This document shows positions 1-8,997 of a stretch of 64,000 nucleotides of DNA, one piece after another. The translations under genes and the position numbers were made by a program. Under the pieces are notes generated by a model. It made no database searches. It worked only from the letters and a program-made list of their open reading frames with translations, and had not been told where the DNA came from. Positions within the stretch are counted from its first letter, which is position 1; every line of letters begins with the position of its first letter. The DNA is from Burkholderiales bacterium (GTDB lineage Bacteria > Pseudomonadota > Gammaproteobacteria > Burkholderiales > Ga0077523), in contig JALHMS010000004.1 in assembly GCA_022843925.1 (NCBI GenBank), forward strand, positions 204,200 to 268,199, written 5' to 3'.

Positions 1-657
1 CAGGGGACCATCGATGCGACGGCGCGGGAACTGTCGAAGCACGGCGTGGCCGAGGCCCGTGTGTGCGACGTCTCGAAGGCCGGGGACGTCACGGCCCTCG
101 TGCAGCGCGTGATGGCCGATCACGGTCGCGTCGACACTTTGCTGAACGTGGCCGGCATGAACATCCGCAAGCGGGTCGAGAACTACACGATGGACGAGTA
201 CGACCGCATCATCGACACCAACCTGCGCGGGCTCTTCATGGCCGCGCAGGCCGTGGGGCGGTGCATGCTGGGCCAGGGCGGCGGCTCGATCGTGAACATC
301 GATTCCCTGAACACCTATGCCCCGCTCACGGGGGTCACGCCCTACGCGATGAGCAAGGCGGGGCTGTCGATGATGACCCGCGGCATGGCGCAGGAGTGGG
401 GGCCGCGGGGCGTGCGCGTGAACGCGATCGCCCCTGGGTTCTTCCCGACCGATCTATCCAAGAAGCTGTGGGCGGAGCCGCGCATGAAGGAGTGGGCCGA
501 CCAGGTAACGCCGCTGCGGCGGCTGGGTGACACCGAGGAACTCGTGGGTGCCGCTCTCTTCCTCGCCTCGAAGGCGGCGTCGTACGTGACCGGGCAGGTG
601 ATCCGGGTCGACGGTGGCGTGAGTGCCGGGCTCAACTGGCCGATCCCGCTGGACTGA
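1..657 (+). CDS. SDR family oxidoreductase (5' end outside window)
   Basis: A short-chain dehydrogenase/reductase whose reading frame is already open at base 1, so the N-terminal Rossmann glycine motif lies upstream of the window; 218 codons are visible. The family motifs present are the NxAG element (LNVAGMN), the catalytic serine in the IDS segment, the YxxxK pair (Tyr at 342-344, Lys at 354-356) and the C-terminal YVTGQVIRVDGG block. Family knowledge places it among NAD(P)-dependent classical SDRs of the gluconate 5-dehydrogenase/2-deoxy-gluconate dehydrogenase kind; the substrate is not readable from the sequence. A GTG at 46 could be mistaken for the start, but the SDR-like frame continues upstream of it. 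Confidence 0.9.
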   Translation, partial: QGTIDATARELSKHGVAEARVCDVSKAGDVTALVQRVMADHGRVDTLLNVAGMNIRKRVENYTMDEYDRIIDTNLRGLFMAAQAVGRCMLGQGGGSIVNIDSLNTYAPLTGVTPYAMSKAGLSMMTRGMAQEWGPRGVRVNAIAPGFFPTDLSKKLWAEPRMKEWADQVTPLRRLGDTEELVGAALFLASKAASYVTGQVIRVDGGVSAGLNWPIPLD

Positions 658-726
658 TCCCGACCCCTGTGGTGTTCAGATCCCCATTCCCATGCCGTTA
701 CGCGTGAGGTTTCAGACGAAAATTCA

Positions 727-757
727 TTGACAACCTATTGACAGCGCAATGAACATT
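727..757 (+). promoter_or_regulatory. Tandem TTGACA boxes upstream of the ParA gene
   Basis: Two identical ATTGACA heptamers lie 11 bp apart (TTGACA at 727-732 and 738-743), followed by the palindrome AATGAACATT at 748-757. The upstream TTGACA, with 17-bp spacing, would pair with a weak -10 (tgaaca, 750-755). This is a candidate promoter or operator for the gene at 801; only the sequence match supports it. Confidence 0.35.
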
Positions 758-800
758 CGACCTCTCGGGGTGCGGGTGACTTGCGGAGGGGCTGCCGGCC

Positions 801-1565
801 ATGGCCAAGATCGCGGTCTTCAACCAGAAGGGGGGCGTCGGCAAGACGACGACATCCCTCAATGTCTCGGCGGCACTCGCCCGTCGCGGCTTCCGCCCGC
901 TGAGCATCGACCTCGATCCCCAGTCGCACCTGTCGCAGATCTGCGGTACGGCGGCCGACGCCGCGGATCAGAGCATCTTCTCCTTCTACGAACGCGCCCG
1001 CCCGCTCGGAGAACTGATCCGCGTCGGCAACGGTGGCTGGGAGGTCATCCCGGCTCACGTGGAATTGTCGAAGGTGGATTCCCAGTACGGCAAGGGGCAC
1101 AACGTCCTGAACCGGTTGAACTCGGGGATCCTCAAGGAGCAGTTGAACACCGGGCGCCCCATCGTCATCGACTGTTGCCCGCTGCTGGGCGTGCTGTCCC
1201 TCAACGCGATCTTCGCCGCCGACCGCATTCTGGTACCCGTCTCGGCCGACTACCTGGCTGTGAAGGGCGTGATGCAGGTCGAGCGGACTTTGAAGGCCCT
1301 CGAACACGTGTTGCGGAAGCGGCTGCCGCGCCGGTACGTGATGACCCGGTTCGACGGGCGCCGGAAGATGTCGTGGGACATCTACAACAGCATCACGGAA
1401 CGCTTCGGTGACGAGCTCTGCGAGACCCGGATCAGCGAATCGGTGAGCGTCGCCGAGAGCCCGGCAGCGAATCAGGATGTCTTCAGTCACGCGCCGGGCA
1501 GCCGGGGTGCCAACGACTACGAGGCGCTGATCTCCGAACTGGAGTCCACCGGTTTCCTCTCCTGA
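801..1565 (+). CDS. ParA/MinD-type P-loop ATPase, orphan
   Basis: A 254-residue ParA-family ATPase. The deviant Walker A motif KGGVGKTTT spans residues 10-18 with its signature lysine, followed by the switch segment IDLDPQSHLSQ. ParA proteins dimerise on ATP and position cargo such as plasmids, chromosomes, chemoreceptor arrays or granules, usually with a ParB-like partner. No parB or parS-like array is visible beside it, so the cargo is unknown. The ATG at 801 follows a GGAGG at 785-789 and gives the usual start right before the Walker motif. The C-terminal tail (after residue 215) is acidic and has no recognised extra domain. Confidence 0.88.
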   Translation: MAKIAVFNQKGGVGKTTTSLNVSAALARRGFRPLSIDLDPQSHLSQICGTAADAADQSIFSFYERARPLGELIRVGNGGWEVIPAHVELSKVDSQYGKGHNVLNRLNSGILKEQLNTGRPIVIDCCPLLGVLSLNAIFAADRILVPVSADYLAVKGVMQVERTLKALEHVLRKRLPRRYVMTRFDGRRKMSWDIYNSITERFGDELCETRISESVSVAESPAANQDVFSHAPGSRGANDYEALISELESTGFLS

Positions 1566-1590
1566 TTCGTCTACCGAGGACGACAGGCGG

Positions 1591-1806
1591 TCAGTCCTGC
1601 CGGGAGATGAGCGAGATGATCCCGCCGAGGTCGAGGTTCTCCTCGCGACCGGTGCTCGGGGCGGACTCGCTGCATTCGAGGACCGTGCATCCCACGTACA
1701 TCTGGAAGAGCTTGCGCTCGGCGTCCGCGCGATCCCTGCCCTGAATGAACAGCGCCTCGACCGTGAGACCGTTCTTCGTGCGGATCTTGAACTGGTACTT
1801 GATCAT
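1591..1806 (-). CDS. Small conserved-type hypothetical protein
   Basis: A 71-residue soluble protein with a lysine-rich beta-like N-terminus (MIKYQFKIRTKNG), a central helix with the segment DRADAERKLFQMY and two cysteines around residues 40-45. The overlapping frame on the same strand is arginine/histidine/glycine-rich and looks like a shadow, while this frame has a normal amino acid mix. It converges with the ParA gene across 25 bp. I do not recognise a family with certainty; function unknown. Confidence 0.6.
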   Translation of the reverse strand: MIKYQFKIRTKNGLTVEALFIQGRDRADAERKLFQMYVGCTVLECSESAPSTGREENLDLGGIISLISRQD

Positions 1807-1912
1807 CGCCCCCTCCCGCGAGTGCGCCCGAGGATACTCCGTGCGACGGGGGTGGAGATAGCATCCGACGACTCCGCCGTCGCGGATTCCCGACGGCGCT
1901 CTGCGGGCACGC

Positions 1913-2434
1913 TCAGTCCGCGGCCCTGAGTTGTTCGCGGTACAGCGCGATCTTCTTCACGTAGTTGTCGGCGTTCCACTGGATCATCGCGATCTCTTCG
2001 TCGGTGACCTCACGGATGATCTTCCCCGGTGCCCCCATCACTAGGGACCGGTCGGGAATCTCCTTCCCTTCGGTGATCAAGGAATTGGCACCGATAATGC
2101 AATGCCGCCCGATCTTCGCCCGATTCATGATCACGCTCTTGATGCCGACCAGGGTGCAGTCGCCGACGCTACAGCCGTGGAGCATCACCAAGTGCCCCAC
2201 CGTGACATCCTGGCCGAGGGTGAGCGCGAGACCGTCGTCGGTGTGGAGCACGGCGCCATCCTGGACGTTGCTGCGGGCGCCGATGGTGATGCGGTCGTTG
2301 TCGCCGCGGATCACCGCGTTGAACCAGACACTCGCCTGGTCCTCGAGGACGACATCGCCGATCACCGCGGCGTTGGGCGCCACGTACGCGGAACTGCGGC
2401 ACTGCACGTGCTTGTCGCCGAGACTGAATTTCAT
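1913..2434 (-). CDS. Gamma carbonic anhydrase family protein
   Basis: A 173-residue left-handed beta-helix protein of the gamma carbonic anhydrase/YrdA/CaiE class. Successive hexapeptide-type turns run from about residue 15 to 140 (VIGDVV, VIRGDN, ITIGAR, VTVGHL, LVGIKS). The three zinc-ligand histidines of the family are present in the segments VLHTD and VGHLVMLHGC, and the C-terminal helical segment after GAPGKIIR is intact. Known members hydrate CO2 or act as scaffold/acyltransferase-like proteins; activity here is inferred from the retained histidines. It is transcribed toward the ParA side and is divergent from the aldolase gene. Confidence 0.92.
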   Translation of the reverse strand: MKFSLGDKHVQCRSSAYVAPNAAVIGDVVLEDQASVWFNAVIRGDNDRITIGARSNVQDGAVLHTDDGLALTLGQDVTVGHLVMLHGCSVGDCTLVGIKSVIMNRAKIGRHCIIGANSLITEGKEIPDRSLVMGAPGKIIREVTDEEIAMIQWNADNYVKKIALYREQLRAAD

Positions 2435-2633
2435 GGGCGGTCCTCGTAGTCGTCCAGTGCCGGCGGGTGCCGGCGAAGGGGCCGGATTATAGGCGGGACC
2501 CTCGTGCCCGGGCGCTTCGTGCGGCCCGGGATCGCTTTATCCAGCCGGACGTTCCGTCATTGTCCGTGGCGTGGTGCCACACGATAATGTCGGCCGCCGT
2601 TTTCGAAGACCTAGATTCCTGGAGGATCGCAGC

Positions 2634-3695
2634 ATGACTGACATCGCCGGCCTGTTGGGCGCCCACGCCGAAAGCCTTTTGAACCACGTGTCCAAGGCCA
2701 TCCCGAAAGAGAGCCTGCATCTGCCGGGCCCCGATTTCGTGGACCGCGTGGTGGCGTCGAGCGACCGCTCGCCAGCCGTCATGCGCAGCCTCCAGCAGAT
2801 GTTCGATCATGGCCGTCTCGGGCGCACGGGCTACCTGTCGATCCTCCCGGTGGATCAGGGCATCGAGCACAGCGCGGGTGCCTCCTTCGCGAAGAATCCC
2901 ATCTACTTCGACCCCGAGAACATCGTGAAGCTCGCGATGGAGGGTGGCTGCAACGCAGTGGCCTCCACGCTCGGTGTCCTGGGCGCCGTGGCCCGGAAGT
3001 ACGCCCACCGCATCCCGTTCATGCTGAAGTTCAACCACAACGAGTTCCTGACCTACCCGAACAAGTTCGACCAGATCTGCTTCGCGCGGATCAAGCAGGC
3101 GAAGGACATGGGGGCGGTGTCGGTGGGGGCCACGATCTACTTCGGTTCCGCGGAATCGTCGCGGCAGATCGTCGAGGTGAGCGAAGCCTTCCAGATGGCC
3201 CATGAACTCGGGCTCGCGACCATCCTGTGGTGCTATCTGCGCAATCCGGATTTCAAGCGCGACAAGGACTACCACGTGGCCGCCGACCTGACCGGTCAGG
3301 CCAACCATCTCGGCGTGACGATCGAGGCGGACATCATCAAGCAGAAGCTGCCCGAGAACAACGGCGGCTTCCTCGCGCTCAACTCGAAGGACAACCCGTA
3401 CGGAAAGTCCGACAAGCGCATGTACTCCGACCTTGCCACCGACCACCCGATCGACCTCACGCGATACCAGATCGCGAACTGCTACATGGGGCGTGCGGGC
3501 CTGATCAACTCGGGCGGTGCCTCCGGCGACAACGACCTCGCGGATGCCGTACGCACGGCGGTCATCAACAAGCGCGCCGGCGGGATGGGGCTCATCTCCG
3601 GTCGCAAGGCGTTTCAGAAACCGATCCGCGATGGTGTCGAGATCCTCAACGCCATCCAGGACGTCTACCTGGCGAAGGACGTCACGATCGCCTGA
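2634..3695 (+). CDS. Class I fructose-bisphosphate aldolase (DhnA/FbaB type)
   Basis: A 353-residue class I aldolase of the DhnA/FbaB family, which cleaves fructose 1,6-bisphosphate to two triose phosphates through a lysine Schiff base. Characteristic segments are PVDQGIEH near residue 75, LKFNHNEF, and [10 protein letters not shown], which carries the presumed Schiff-base lysine. The ATG at 2634 is chosen because a GGAGG lies at 2621-2625; an in-frame GTG at 2571 would add 21 unconserved residues. It stands alone on this strand and ends 14 bp before a strong hairpin. It is close to the pyrophosphate-type phosphofructokinase gene, the preceding glycolytic step. Confidence 0.93.
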   Translation: MTDIAGLLGAHAESLLNHVSKAIPKESLHLPGPDFVDRVVASSDRSPAVMRSLQQMFDHGRLGRTGYLSILPVDQGIEHSAGASFAKNPIYFDPENIVKLAMEGGCNAVASTLGVLGAVARKYAHRIPFMLKFNHNEFLTYPNKFDQICFARIKQAKDMGAVSVGATIYFGSAESSRQIVEVSEAFQMAHELGLATILWCYLRNPDFKRDKDYHVAADLTGQANHLGVTIEADIIKQKLPENNGGFLALNSKDNPYGKSDKRMYSDLATDHPIDLTRYQIANCYMGRAGLINSGGASGDNDLADAVRTAVINKRAGGMGLISGRKAFQKPIRDGVEILNAIQDVYLAKDVTIA

Positions 3696-3709
3696 TCGAT
3701 CGGCCTGTC

Positions 3710-3748
3710 CCGTGGCCTCCGCGGCGCAGCCCGCCGCGGAGGCCACGG
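3710..3748 (+). terminator. Perfect 17-bp hairpin after the aldolase gene
   Basis: Bases 3710-3726 and 3732-3748 are exact reverse complements (17 bp, nearly all G/C) around a 5-base loop. No T run follows, so it may act as a Rho-dependent pause site or 3' stabiliser rather than as a classical intrinsic terminator. Confidence 0.6.
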
Positions 3749-3898
3749 AAGTCTCTCCGTACGATGACGCGTGCTGCCGCGTTGGCCCGCCACCACCGAT
3801 CGGGTCGCGGATTGTCGCCGTTTGTCGAAGGTGTTGCACGAGGTAGCGAGTGAGCGAGAATCGATGGGGTCGAGCCCAACTCCCGGGAGCCTCATCCC

Positions 3899-4285
3899 AT
3901 GCGCCCTCCGATGTATCGAATCCTGTGCTTCCTCATCCCTGCCGTCACGTCCGCGCCTCCCGTCCACGCCGAGGATGACGCGCAGGCGCTCGTCCGCCTG
4001 AAAGCGGAGATCACACAGGTCGTCGGTGACGGTCGCTGCGGCAACGTGTCGTTCTGTCGCATCCTGCCCATGGGGTACGATGCCTGCGGAAATCCGACCG
4101 CGTGGATCGCCTACAACAACGCGCCGGACATCAAGGAAATCCTCGAGACGAAGGCGTCGGAAGTGACCTTCGTCGAGGAAGATCGAATGCGGGGCAAGCC
4201 GAAGCCCGCCGACTGCAAACCCGTCAGGGCACCCAAGCTCGCCTGCATCAACGGGCGCTGCGTCGTGGGTGACCTGAGCTACTGA
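3899..4285 (+). CDS. Secreted six-cysteine hypothetical protein
   Basis: A 128-residue protein with an N-terminal hydrophobic segment (residues 6-20) ending in a signal-peptidase-like site after PPVHA. The mature part contains six cysteines (GRC, SFC, DAC, ADC, LAC, GRC), an even number that would permit three disulfides in the periplasm. I do not recognise the family. It lies 10 bp upstream of the VOC-family gene on the same strand, so the two may be cotranscribed. Confidence 0.6.
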   Translation: MRPPMYRILCFLIPAVTSAPPVHAEDDAQALVRLKAEITQVVGDGRCGNVSFCRILPMGYDACGNPTAWIAYNNAPDIKEILETKASEVTFVEEDRMRGKPKPADCKPVRAPKLACINGRCVVGDLSY

Positions 4286-4295
4286 ACGGAACATC

Positions 4296-4790
4296 GTGCC
4301 TGCAGCCTCCCCCAACCGCCTCAAGAAGCTCGTTCCCAGCCTCGGCGTCGCCGACCTCCGTCGCTCGATCGCGTTCTATCGCGATTTCTTCGGGTTCACG
4401 CTCGTCGATGCCTACGAGGACGAAGCCGGTGCGCCCGTCTGGTGCTGGCTCCGCTCCGGACTGGCCGAATTGATGTTGCAGCAACTCTCGACCGACCAGC
4501 AGATCGCACTCGAGCCGGCCCTCGGCCAGAGCTGGGTGCTCTATCTGAGGCCCGCGAACCTCGAGGAGACCCACGGCGCGCTGCGTGCGGCGGATGTCGA
4601 GGTCACGGATATCGCGGAGACGAGCTACGGTGCTCGCGAGTGCTTCGCCACCGACCCCGACGGGTACGAACTCTGGCTTTCGGAACCGGAGTCCGGCAGC
4701 GGTCCGGACGATGAGGACGACGACGAGGAGGACGACGAAGACGACGAGGACGACGACATCGCGGATCCCGCCAGCGGGCCGCTGCACTGA
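4296..4790 (+). CDS. VOC-family (glyoxalase/bleomycin-resistance fold) protein with acidic tail
   Basis: A 164-residue vicinal-oxygen-chelate protein. The single-chain fold is shown by the opening PSLGVADLRRSIAFYRD segment, the paired beta-alpha-beta modules and the closing block FATDPDGYELWL near residue 125. After this domain, residues about 137-153 are almost only Asp and Glu, encoded by gac/gag repeats at about 4708-4758. Family members bind a metal and act as dioxygenases, isomerases or drug-binding proteins; the substrate cannot be told. A GTG at 4296 is the start that places the domain normally. Confidence 0.82.
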   Translation: MPAASPNRLKKLVPSLGVADLRRSIAFYRDFFGFTLVDAYEDEAGAPVWCWLRSGLAELMLQQLSTDQQIALEPALGQSWVLYLRPANLEETHGALRAADVEVTDIAETSYGARECFATDPDGYELWLSEPESGSGPDDEDDDEEDDEDDEDDDIADPASGPLH

Positions 4791-5238
4791 GCGGGACGCG
4801 GGCGGTGGCCGCGCCAGGGGACGAGGCACTCGGCACTGCCCGCGGACGACGTAGCCGTGCGCTGCTGCCGCCTTCCCCGCGCAGGGCATCGGTGCGCGAG
4901 CCGACGTGTCCCGGCAACGAATCCACCGACTGACCTGCGTCCGTGCTCGCGGGGATGCGCGGTTCCGCACGGCTTGATGCTCATCTTCTCCCGTAGCGCC
5001 GTGATGGTGCGCACGGGGATGGCCCTGGTTCCCGGACCAGAAGCCTGGCGTCGAGCGATCGCCGAGATTTCGAGGCATGCCCCGCGTCTGTCGTCATTGG
5101 CCGACGATGGGGGCGCGTGCGGACGAGGCAGTGCCCGCCGTGGGTCGCATGGGGGGTTCGCCGGCACTTTGCGCCGATCCGTCGAGTGCCTTCGCCTCCG
5201 AGGGAAGTGCCGTCCCGCGCAGGGAGGCTGTCGATCGC
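4791..5238. other. Gene-free stretch between VOC gene and hydrolase gene
   Basis: These 448 bases separate two convergent genes. Open frames exist on both strands but are arginine/proline-rich shadows without recognisable motifs. I see no tRNA, terminator with a T run, or repeat here. Confidence 0.5.
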
Positions 5239-6252
5239 TCAGCGGGCGAGGAGATCCCGCAGGGCGGAGTCGAGATAGGACATCTCTTCCGGAAAGCGGC
5301 CCGGCGCGCCGGCACAGTGTCCGAAGGCCGACCGGAAGGGCCGCAACTCGGCATCCGGAATCAAGGCCATCTCCCGCAGGCTCTCCTCGAGCGTGAAGTA
5401 CATGTCCTGGTCGCAGGGCATCACGATCGTCTTCGCGCGGATGCTGGACAGCGCCCGTTCGAAATTGCCCCGGTACATGTCGTTGGCGGATGCATCGCCG
5501 TGCTGCCAGGTCCAGAGCATCGCCAGCAGGTCATTGGCGTCGCAGGCCAGGTGATCGTCCTCCCACGAGACGAGGAATTCCTCCAGCGTCCCGAAGCCGA
5601 GTGCCTTGTACAGGCGGTTCCGGTAGAAATCGGCGGAGTAGGCCCATCCCGCGTAGGCACGTCCGAAGGCCCGGAGGCCGGCTTCGGGGGGGGCAGCGTA
5701 GTCCCCGTCGCGGAACATCGAATCGGCTCTCAACGCTGCCTTCACGCCTTCTAGGAACACATGGTTGATCGGCGAGCAGCGGGCCGCGCCACAGAACGGA
5801 AGCAGACGCTCCACCATGTCGGGGAACAGCGCCGCCCAGTGATAGGCCTGCATCGCCCCCATCGACCAGCCCGTGGCGAGCGCGATGCGCTTCACACCCA
5901 GATGCCGGGTGAGGAGCCGGTACTGGCAGAGCACGTTGTCGAAGATGGTGACGCGTGGAAAGCGTGCCCCGCCGCGAAGTCCGCGGGTGTTGCTGGGAGA
6001 CGACGAAAGGCCGTTGCCGAACATGTCCGGCACGACGATGAACCAGTCGGAAGGGTCCAAGGCGCGTCCGGGACCGATCATCCGCGCATTCGAACGATGC
6101 GTACCGGTGTAGTACGTGGGGAAGAGGATGCAGTTGTCGCCCGTGGCGTTGAGCCTGCCCCACGTCCGGAACGTGAGGCGCGCGTCGGGTAGCGTGTCGC
6201 CGCTACGCAGTCGCACGTCGCCGAGGGGATAGATATCGAAGTCGAGAGTCAT
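5239..6252 (-). CDS. MetX-like alpha/beta hydrolase (homoserine acyltransferase superfamily)
   Basis: A protein of 337 residues resembling homoserine O-acetyltransferase. The nucleophile elbow GWSMGAMQAYHW, the acid segment MPCDQDMYF and the histidine in AFGHCAG supply a complete Ser-Asp-His triad. Family knowledge separates true MetX enzymes from MetX-like esterases of the same size; no methionine genes are nearby, so I prefer hydrolase. ATG 6252 (MTLDFD) gives normal length; GTG 6264 is an alternative and longer starts add junk. It lies downstream of hppA on the same strand. Confidence 0.85.
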   Translation of the reverse strand: MTLDFDIYPLGDVRLRSGDTLPDARLTFRTWGRLNATGDNCILFPTYYTGTHRSNARMIGPGRALDPSDWFIVVPDMFGNGLSSSPSNTRGLRGGARFPRVTIFDNVLCQYRLLTRHLGVKRIALATGWSMGAMQAYHWAALFPDMVERLLPFCGAARCSPINHVFLEGVKAALRADSMFRDGDYAAPPEAGLRAFGRAYAGWAYSADFYRNRLYKALGFGTLEEFLVSWEDDHLACDANDLLAMLWTWQHGDASANDMYRGNFERALSSIRAKTIVMPCDQDMYFTLEESLREMALIPDAELRPFRSAFGHCAGAPGRFPEEMSYLDSALRDLLAR

Positions 6253-6525
6253 CGGCGCATTCACGACGGCACGTCCGCAGAGTGGCAGGGGCTGCGTTGC
6301 GCGGGACCCACGGGCCCCGCCGTTTCGCGCGGTGATACCTAGCGAAACCCGGTCCAGGGCAGCGTGTGCGTGGGGGCTCCCGCGGTGGAGACTTGTCTGC
6401 ACCGTGCCGGTGCCAGCGATGCACTGCAAGTCCGTAAGCGGCAGCGTGCCGACGCGCACGGGCTCGCGGAAACGACAACGGCTCCCGAAGGAGCCGCTGT
6501 CGTTGTTGCCGGTGGAGCGTGTCGA

Positions 6526-8571
6526 TCAGAGGAGCGGCACGATCAGCAGGGCGACGATGTTGATGATCTTGATGAGCGGGTTCACCGCCGGGCCGGCGGT
6601 GTCCTTGTAGGGGTCACCCACGGTGTCACCGGTCACGGCCGCCTTGTGCGCGTCCGAACCCTTGCCGCCGTGATGGCCGTCCTCGATGTACTTTTTCGCG
6701 TTGTCCCACGCGCCACCACCGGTGGTCATCGAGATCGCGACGAAGAGACCGGTGACGATCGTCCCCATGAGGAGACCGCCGAGGGCCGCGGGTCCGAGGA
6801 CCAGGCCCACGATGATCGGCACGAGCACGGGAAGCAGCGACGGGATCATCATCTCCTTGATCGCCGCCGTCGTCAGCATGTCGACGGCGCGACCGTACTC
6901 CGGCTTCGCCGTGCCTTCCATGATGCCCTTGATGTCGCGGAACTGGCGACGTACTTCCTCGACCACCGCGCCGGCTGCGCGCCCGACCGCTTCCATCGCC
7001 ATGGCGCCGAAGAGGTAGGGGATCAGACCGCCGATGAAGAGACCGACGATCACGAGCGGGTTGGAGAGATCGAACACGATGCTCTTGCCGGCGGCTTCCA
7101 GCGCATGCGTGTAGTCGGCGAAGAGCACGAGGGCGGCGAGGCCGGCGGAACCGATCGCGTAACCCTTCGTCACGGCCTTTGTCGTGTTGCCCACGGCGTC
7201 GAGCGGATCGGTGATCGCGCGGACGCTGGGGGGCATCTCGGCCATCTCGGCGATACCGCCGGCGTTGTCCGTGATCGGGCCGTAGGCGTCGAGCGCCACG
7301 ACGATGCCGGCCATCGACAGCATGGCGGTGGCTGCGATCGCGATGCCGTAGAGGCCCGCGAGCGCATGCGACGCCAGGATGGCTGCGCACACTGCCAGCA
7401 CCGGCCAGGCGCACGACTTCATCGACACGCCGATGCCCGCGATGATGTTGGTCGCGTGGCCCGTCGTGGACGCCTGCGCCACGTGCTTCACCGGGGCGAA
7501 ATCGGTGCCCGTGTAGTACTCGGTGATGTACACGAGGGCGCCGGTGAGGATGATGCCGACGACGGAGGCGCCGAACAGCGCCATGGTCGTGACCTTGCCG
7601 TCCGTGGCTTCGGCCACGCCGCCCATGATCCAGTTGGTCACGAAGAAGAAGGCGACGAGCGAGATCACGGCCGAGACCGCGAGGCCGCGGTAGAGCGCGT
7701 TCATGATCTTGCCGCCCGGCCGCGCCTTCACGAAGTAGCATCCGATGATGGAGGCGATGATCGACACGCCGCCCAGCACCAGGGGATACACGACCGCGGC
7801 GTCGCCCATGTTCGCGAATGCGAGCGCGCCCACCAGCATCGTCGCGATGATCGTGACCGCGTACGTCTCGAACAGGTCGGCGGCCATGCCCGCGCAGTCA
7901 CCCACGTTGTCACCGACGTTGTCGGCGATCACCGCCGGGTTGCGCGGATCGTCCTCGGGGATGCCGGCTTCGACCTTGCCCACGAGGTCGGCGCCGACGT
8001 CCGCGCCCTTCGTGAAGATGCCGCCGCCCAGTCGCGCGAAGATCGAGATCAGCGAGGATCCGAACGCGAGACCCACCATCGGGTGCAGAAGATCGATCAG
8101 GCTGGCTTCCCCGCCCGTCGCCTTAAGGATCACGTAGTAGCCCGCCACACCCAGCATGCCGAGCCCGACGACGAGCATGCCGGTGATCGCGCCGCCGCGG
8201 AAGGCCACGTCCAGCGCCTCGTTCAGGCCGATGGTCGCTGCCTGGGCCGTGCGCACGTTGGCGCGCACGGACACGTTCATGCCGATGAATCCGGCAAGGC
8301 CCGACAGGATGGCGCCGATCGCGAAACCGATCGCAGTGGACAGCCCGAGACCCGGTACGACCGCGATGACGACGAACAGGACGACGCCCACGATGGCGAT
8401 CGTCTTGTACTGGCGCGACAGATAGGCTTGCGCGCCCTGTTGCACCGCGAGGGCGATTTCCTGCATGCGGGCGTTGCCCGCGGGCCGCGCGAGGATCCAC
8501 TGGATCGAGATGATCCCGTAGAGCACGGCGGCGGCGCCGCACGCAAGAGCCAGGATGAGACCTGAAGACAT
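6526..8571 (-). CDS. hppA: K+-independent H+-translocating membrane pyrophosphatase
   Basis: A 681-residue polytopic membrane pyrophosphatase with about sixteen hydrophobic segments. It hydrolyses pyrophosphate and pumps protons out of the cytoplasm. The substrate-binding block around [20 protein letters not shown] and the closing [15 protein letters not shown] are intact. At 7174-7191 the coded motif is GNTTKA: lysine at this place marks the potassium-independent class, while potassium-dependent enzymes have GNTTAA. The ATG at 8571 follows a purine-rich GGGGGA; an upstream extension of 120 residues is not family-like. It sits downstream of the pyrophosphate-type phosphofructokinase gene. Confidence 0.95.
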   Translation of the reverse strand: MSSGLILALACGAAAVLYGIISIQWILARPAGNARMQEIALAVQQGAQAYLSRQYKTIAIVGVVLFVVIAVVPGLGLSTAIGFAIGAILSGLAGFIGMNVSVRANVRTAQAATIGLNEALDVAFRGGAITGMLVVGLGMLGVAGYYVILKATGGEASLIDLLHPMVGLAFGSSLISIFARLGGGIFTKGADVGADLVGKVEAGIPEDDPRNPAVIADNVGDNVGDCAGMAADLFETYAVTIIATMLVGALAFANMGDAAVVYPLVLGGVSIIASIIGCYFVKARPGGKIMNALYRGLAVSAVISLVAFFFVTNWIMGGVAEATDGKVTTMALFGASVVGIILTGALVYITEYYTGTDFAPVKHVAQASTTGHATNIIAGIGVSMKSCAWPVLAVCAAILASHALAGLYGIAIAATAMLSMAGIVVALDAYGPITDNAGGIAEMAEMPPSVRAITDPLDAVGNTTKAVTKGYAIGSAGLAALVLFADYTHALEAAGKSIVFDLSNPLVIVGLFIGGLIPYLFGAMAMEAVGRAAGAVVEEVRRQFRDIKGIMEGTAKPEYGRAVDMLTTAAIKEMMIPSLLPVLVPIIVGLVLGPAALGGLLMGTIVTGLFVAISMTTGGGAWDNAKKYIEDGHHGGKGSDAHKAAVTGDTVGDPYKDTAGPAVNPLIKIINIVALLIVPLL

Positions 8572-8997
8572 GAGTCCCCCAATAGTTGCCGGATGAAGTA
8601 CGACGAATGATCCGCCATCGAAAGTGTGGCGGGCTTGACTACTCCGAAGCCTCTTGACGGGCCACTTCTGGACTGCACGAACACTTTGCCGAAGGCCGCC
8701 TGAACGGGCCGGCGAGCCTGAGTACCCTGCTGCGTCTGCACTGCCACATCTGCGCTGCTGCATCCGACGTACGACGCCGACACTGCCGGCCGAACCCGGC
8801 ATCGCCCCGTCTTTCGACCTGTCGGTTGCCCTGTCGGTTGCCCTGTCGGTTGCCCACAATCGCGCGGTCTTCTTGGAACCCCCCTTGCAGAGAAGACGCA
8901 AAGCGTGAGACGTGTAACACGGCAAGACCACGACCGAGTCGGGCTCTCACCTAACTCGCGATTCTAGCGGTGGATTTTTGTCATGGGCAACCCGAAT
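8572..8997. other. 426-bp spacer upstream of hppA
   Basis: No gene is supported between hppA and the phosphofructokinase gene. The stretch probably carries the hppA promoter and leader. Its only clear structure is the 12-bp triple repeat at 8819-8854. Confidence 0.5.
8819..8854. repeat. Three perfect tandem 12-bp repeats
   Basis: The unit ctgtcggttgcc occurs three times without a mismatch. It is a slippage-prone array or a set of protein-binding sites about 250 bp upstream of hppA. Flanking bases do not extend the repeat. Confidence 0.85.

Noticed and set aside
6364..8565. 733-codon plus-strand frame opposite hppA
   Set aside because: His/Arg/Asp-rich antisense shadow of a high-G+C gene; the minus strand encodes a complete membrane pyrophosphatase.
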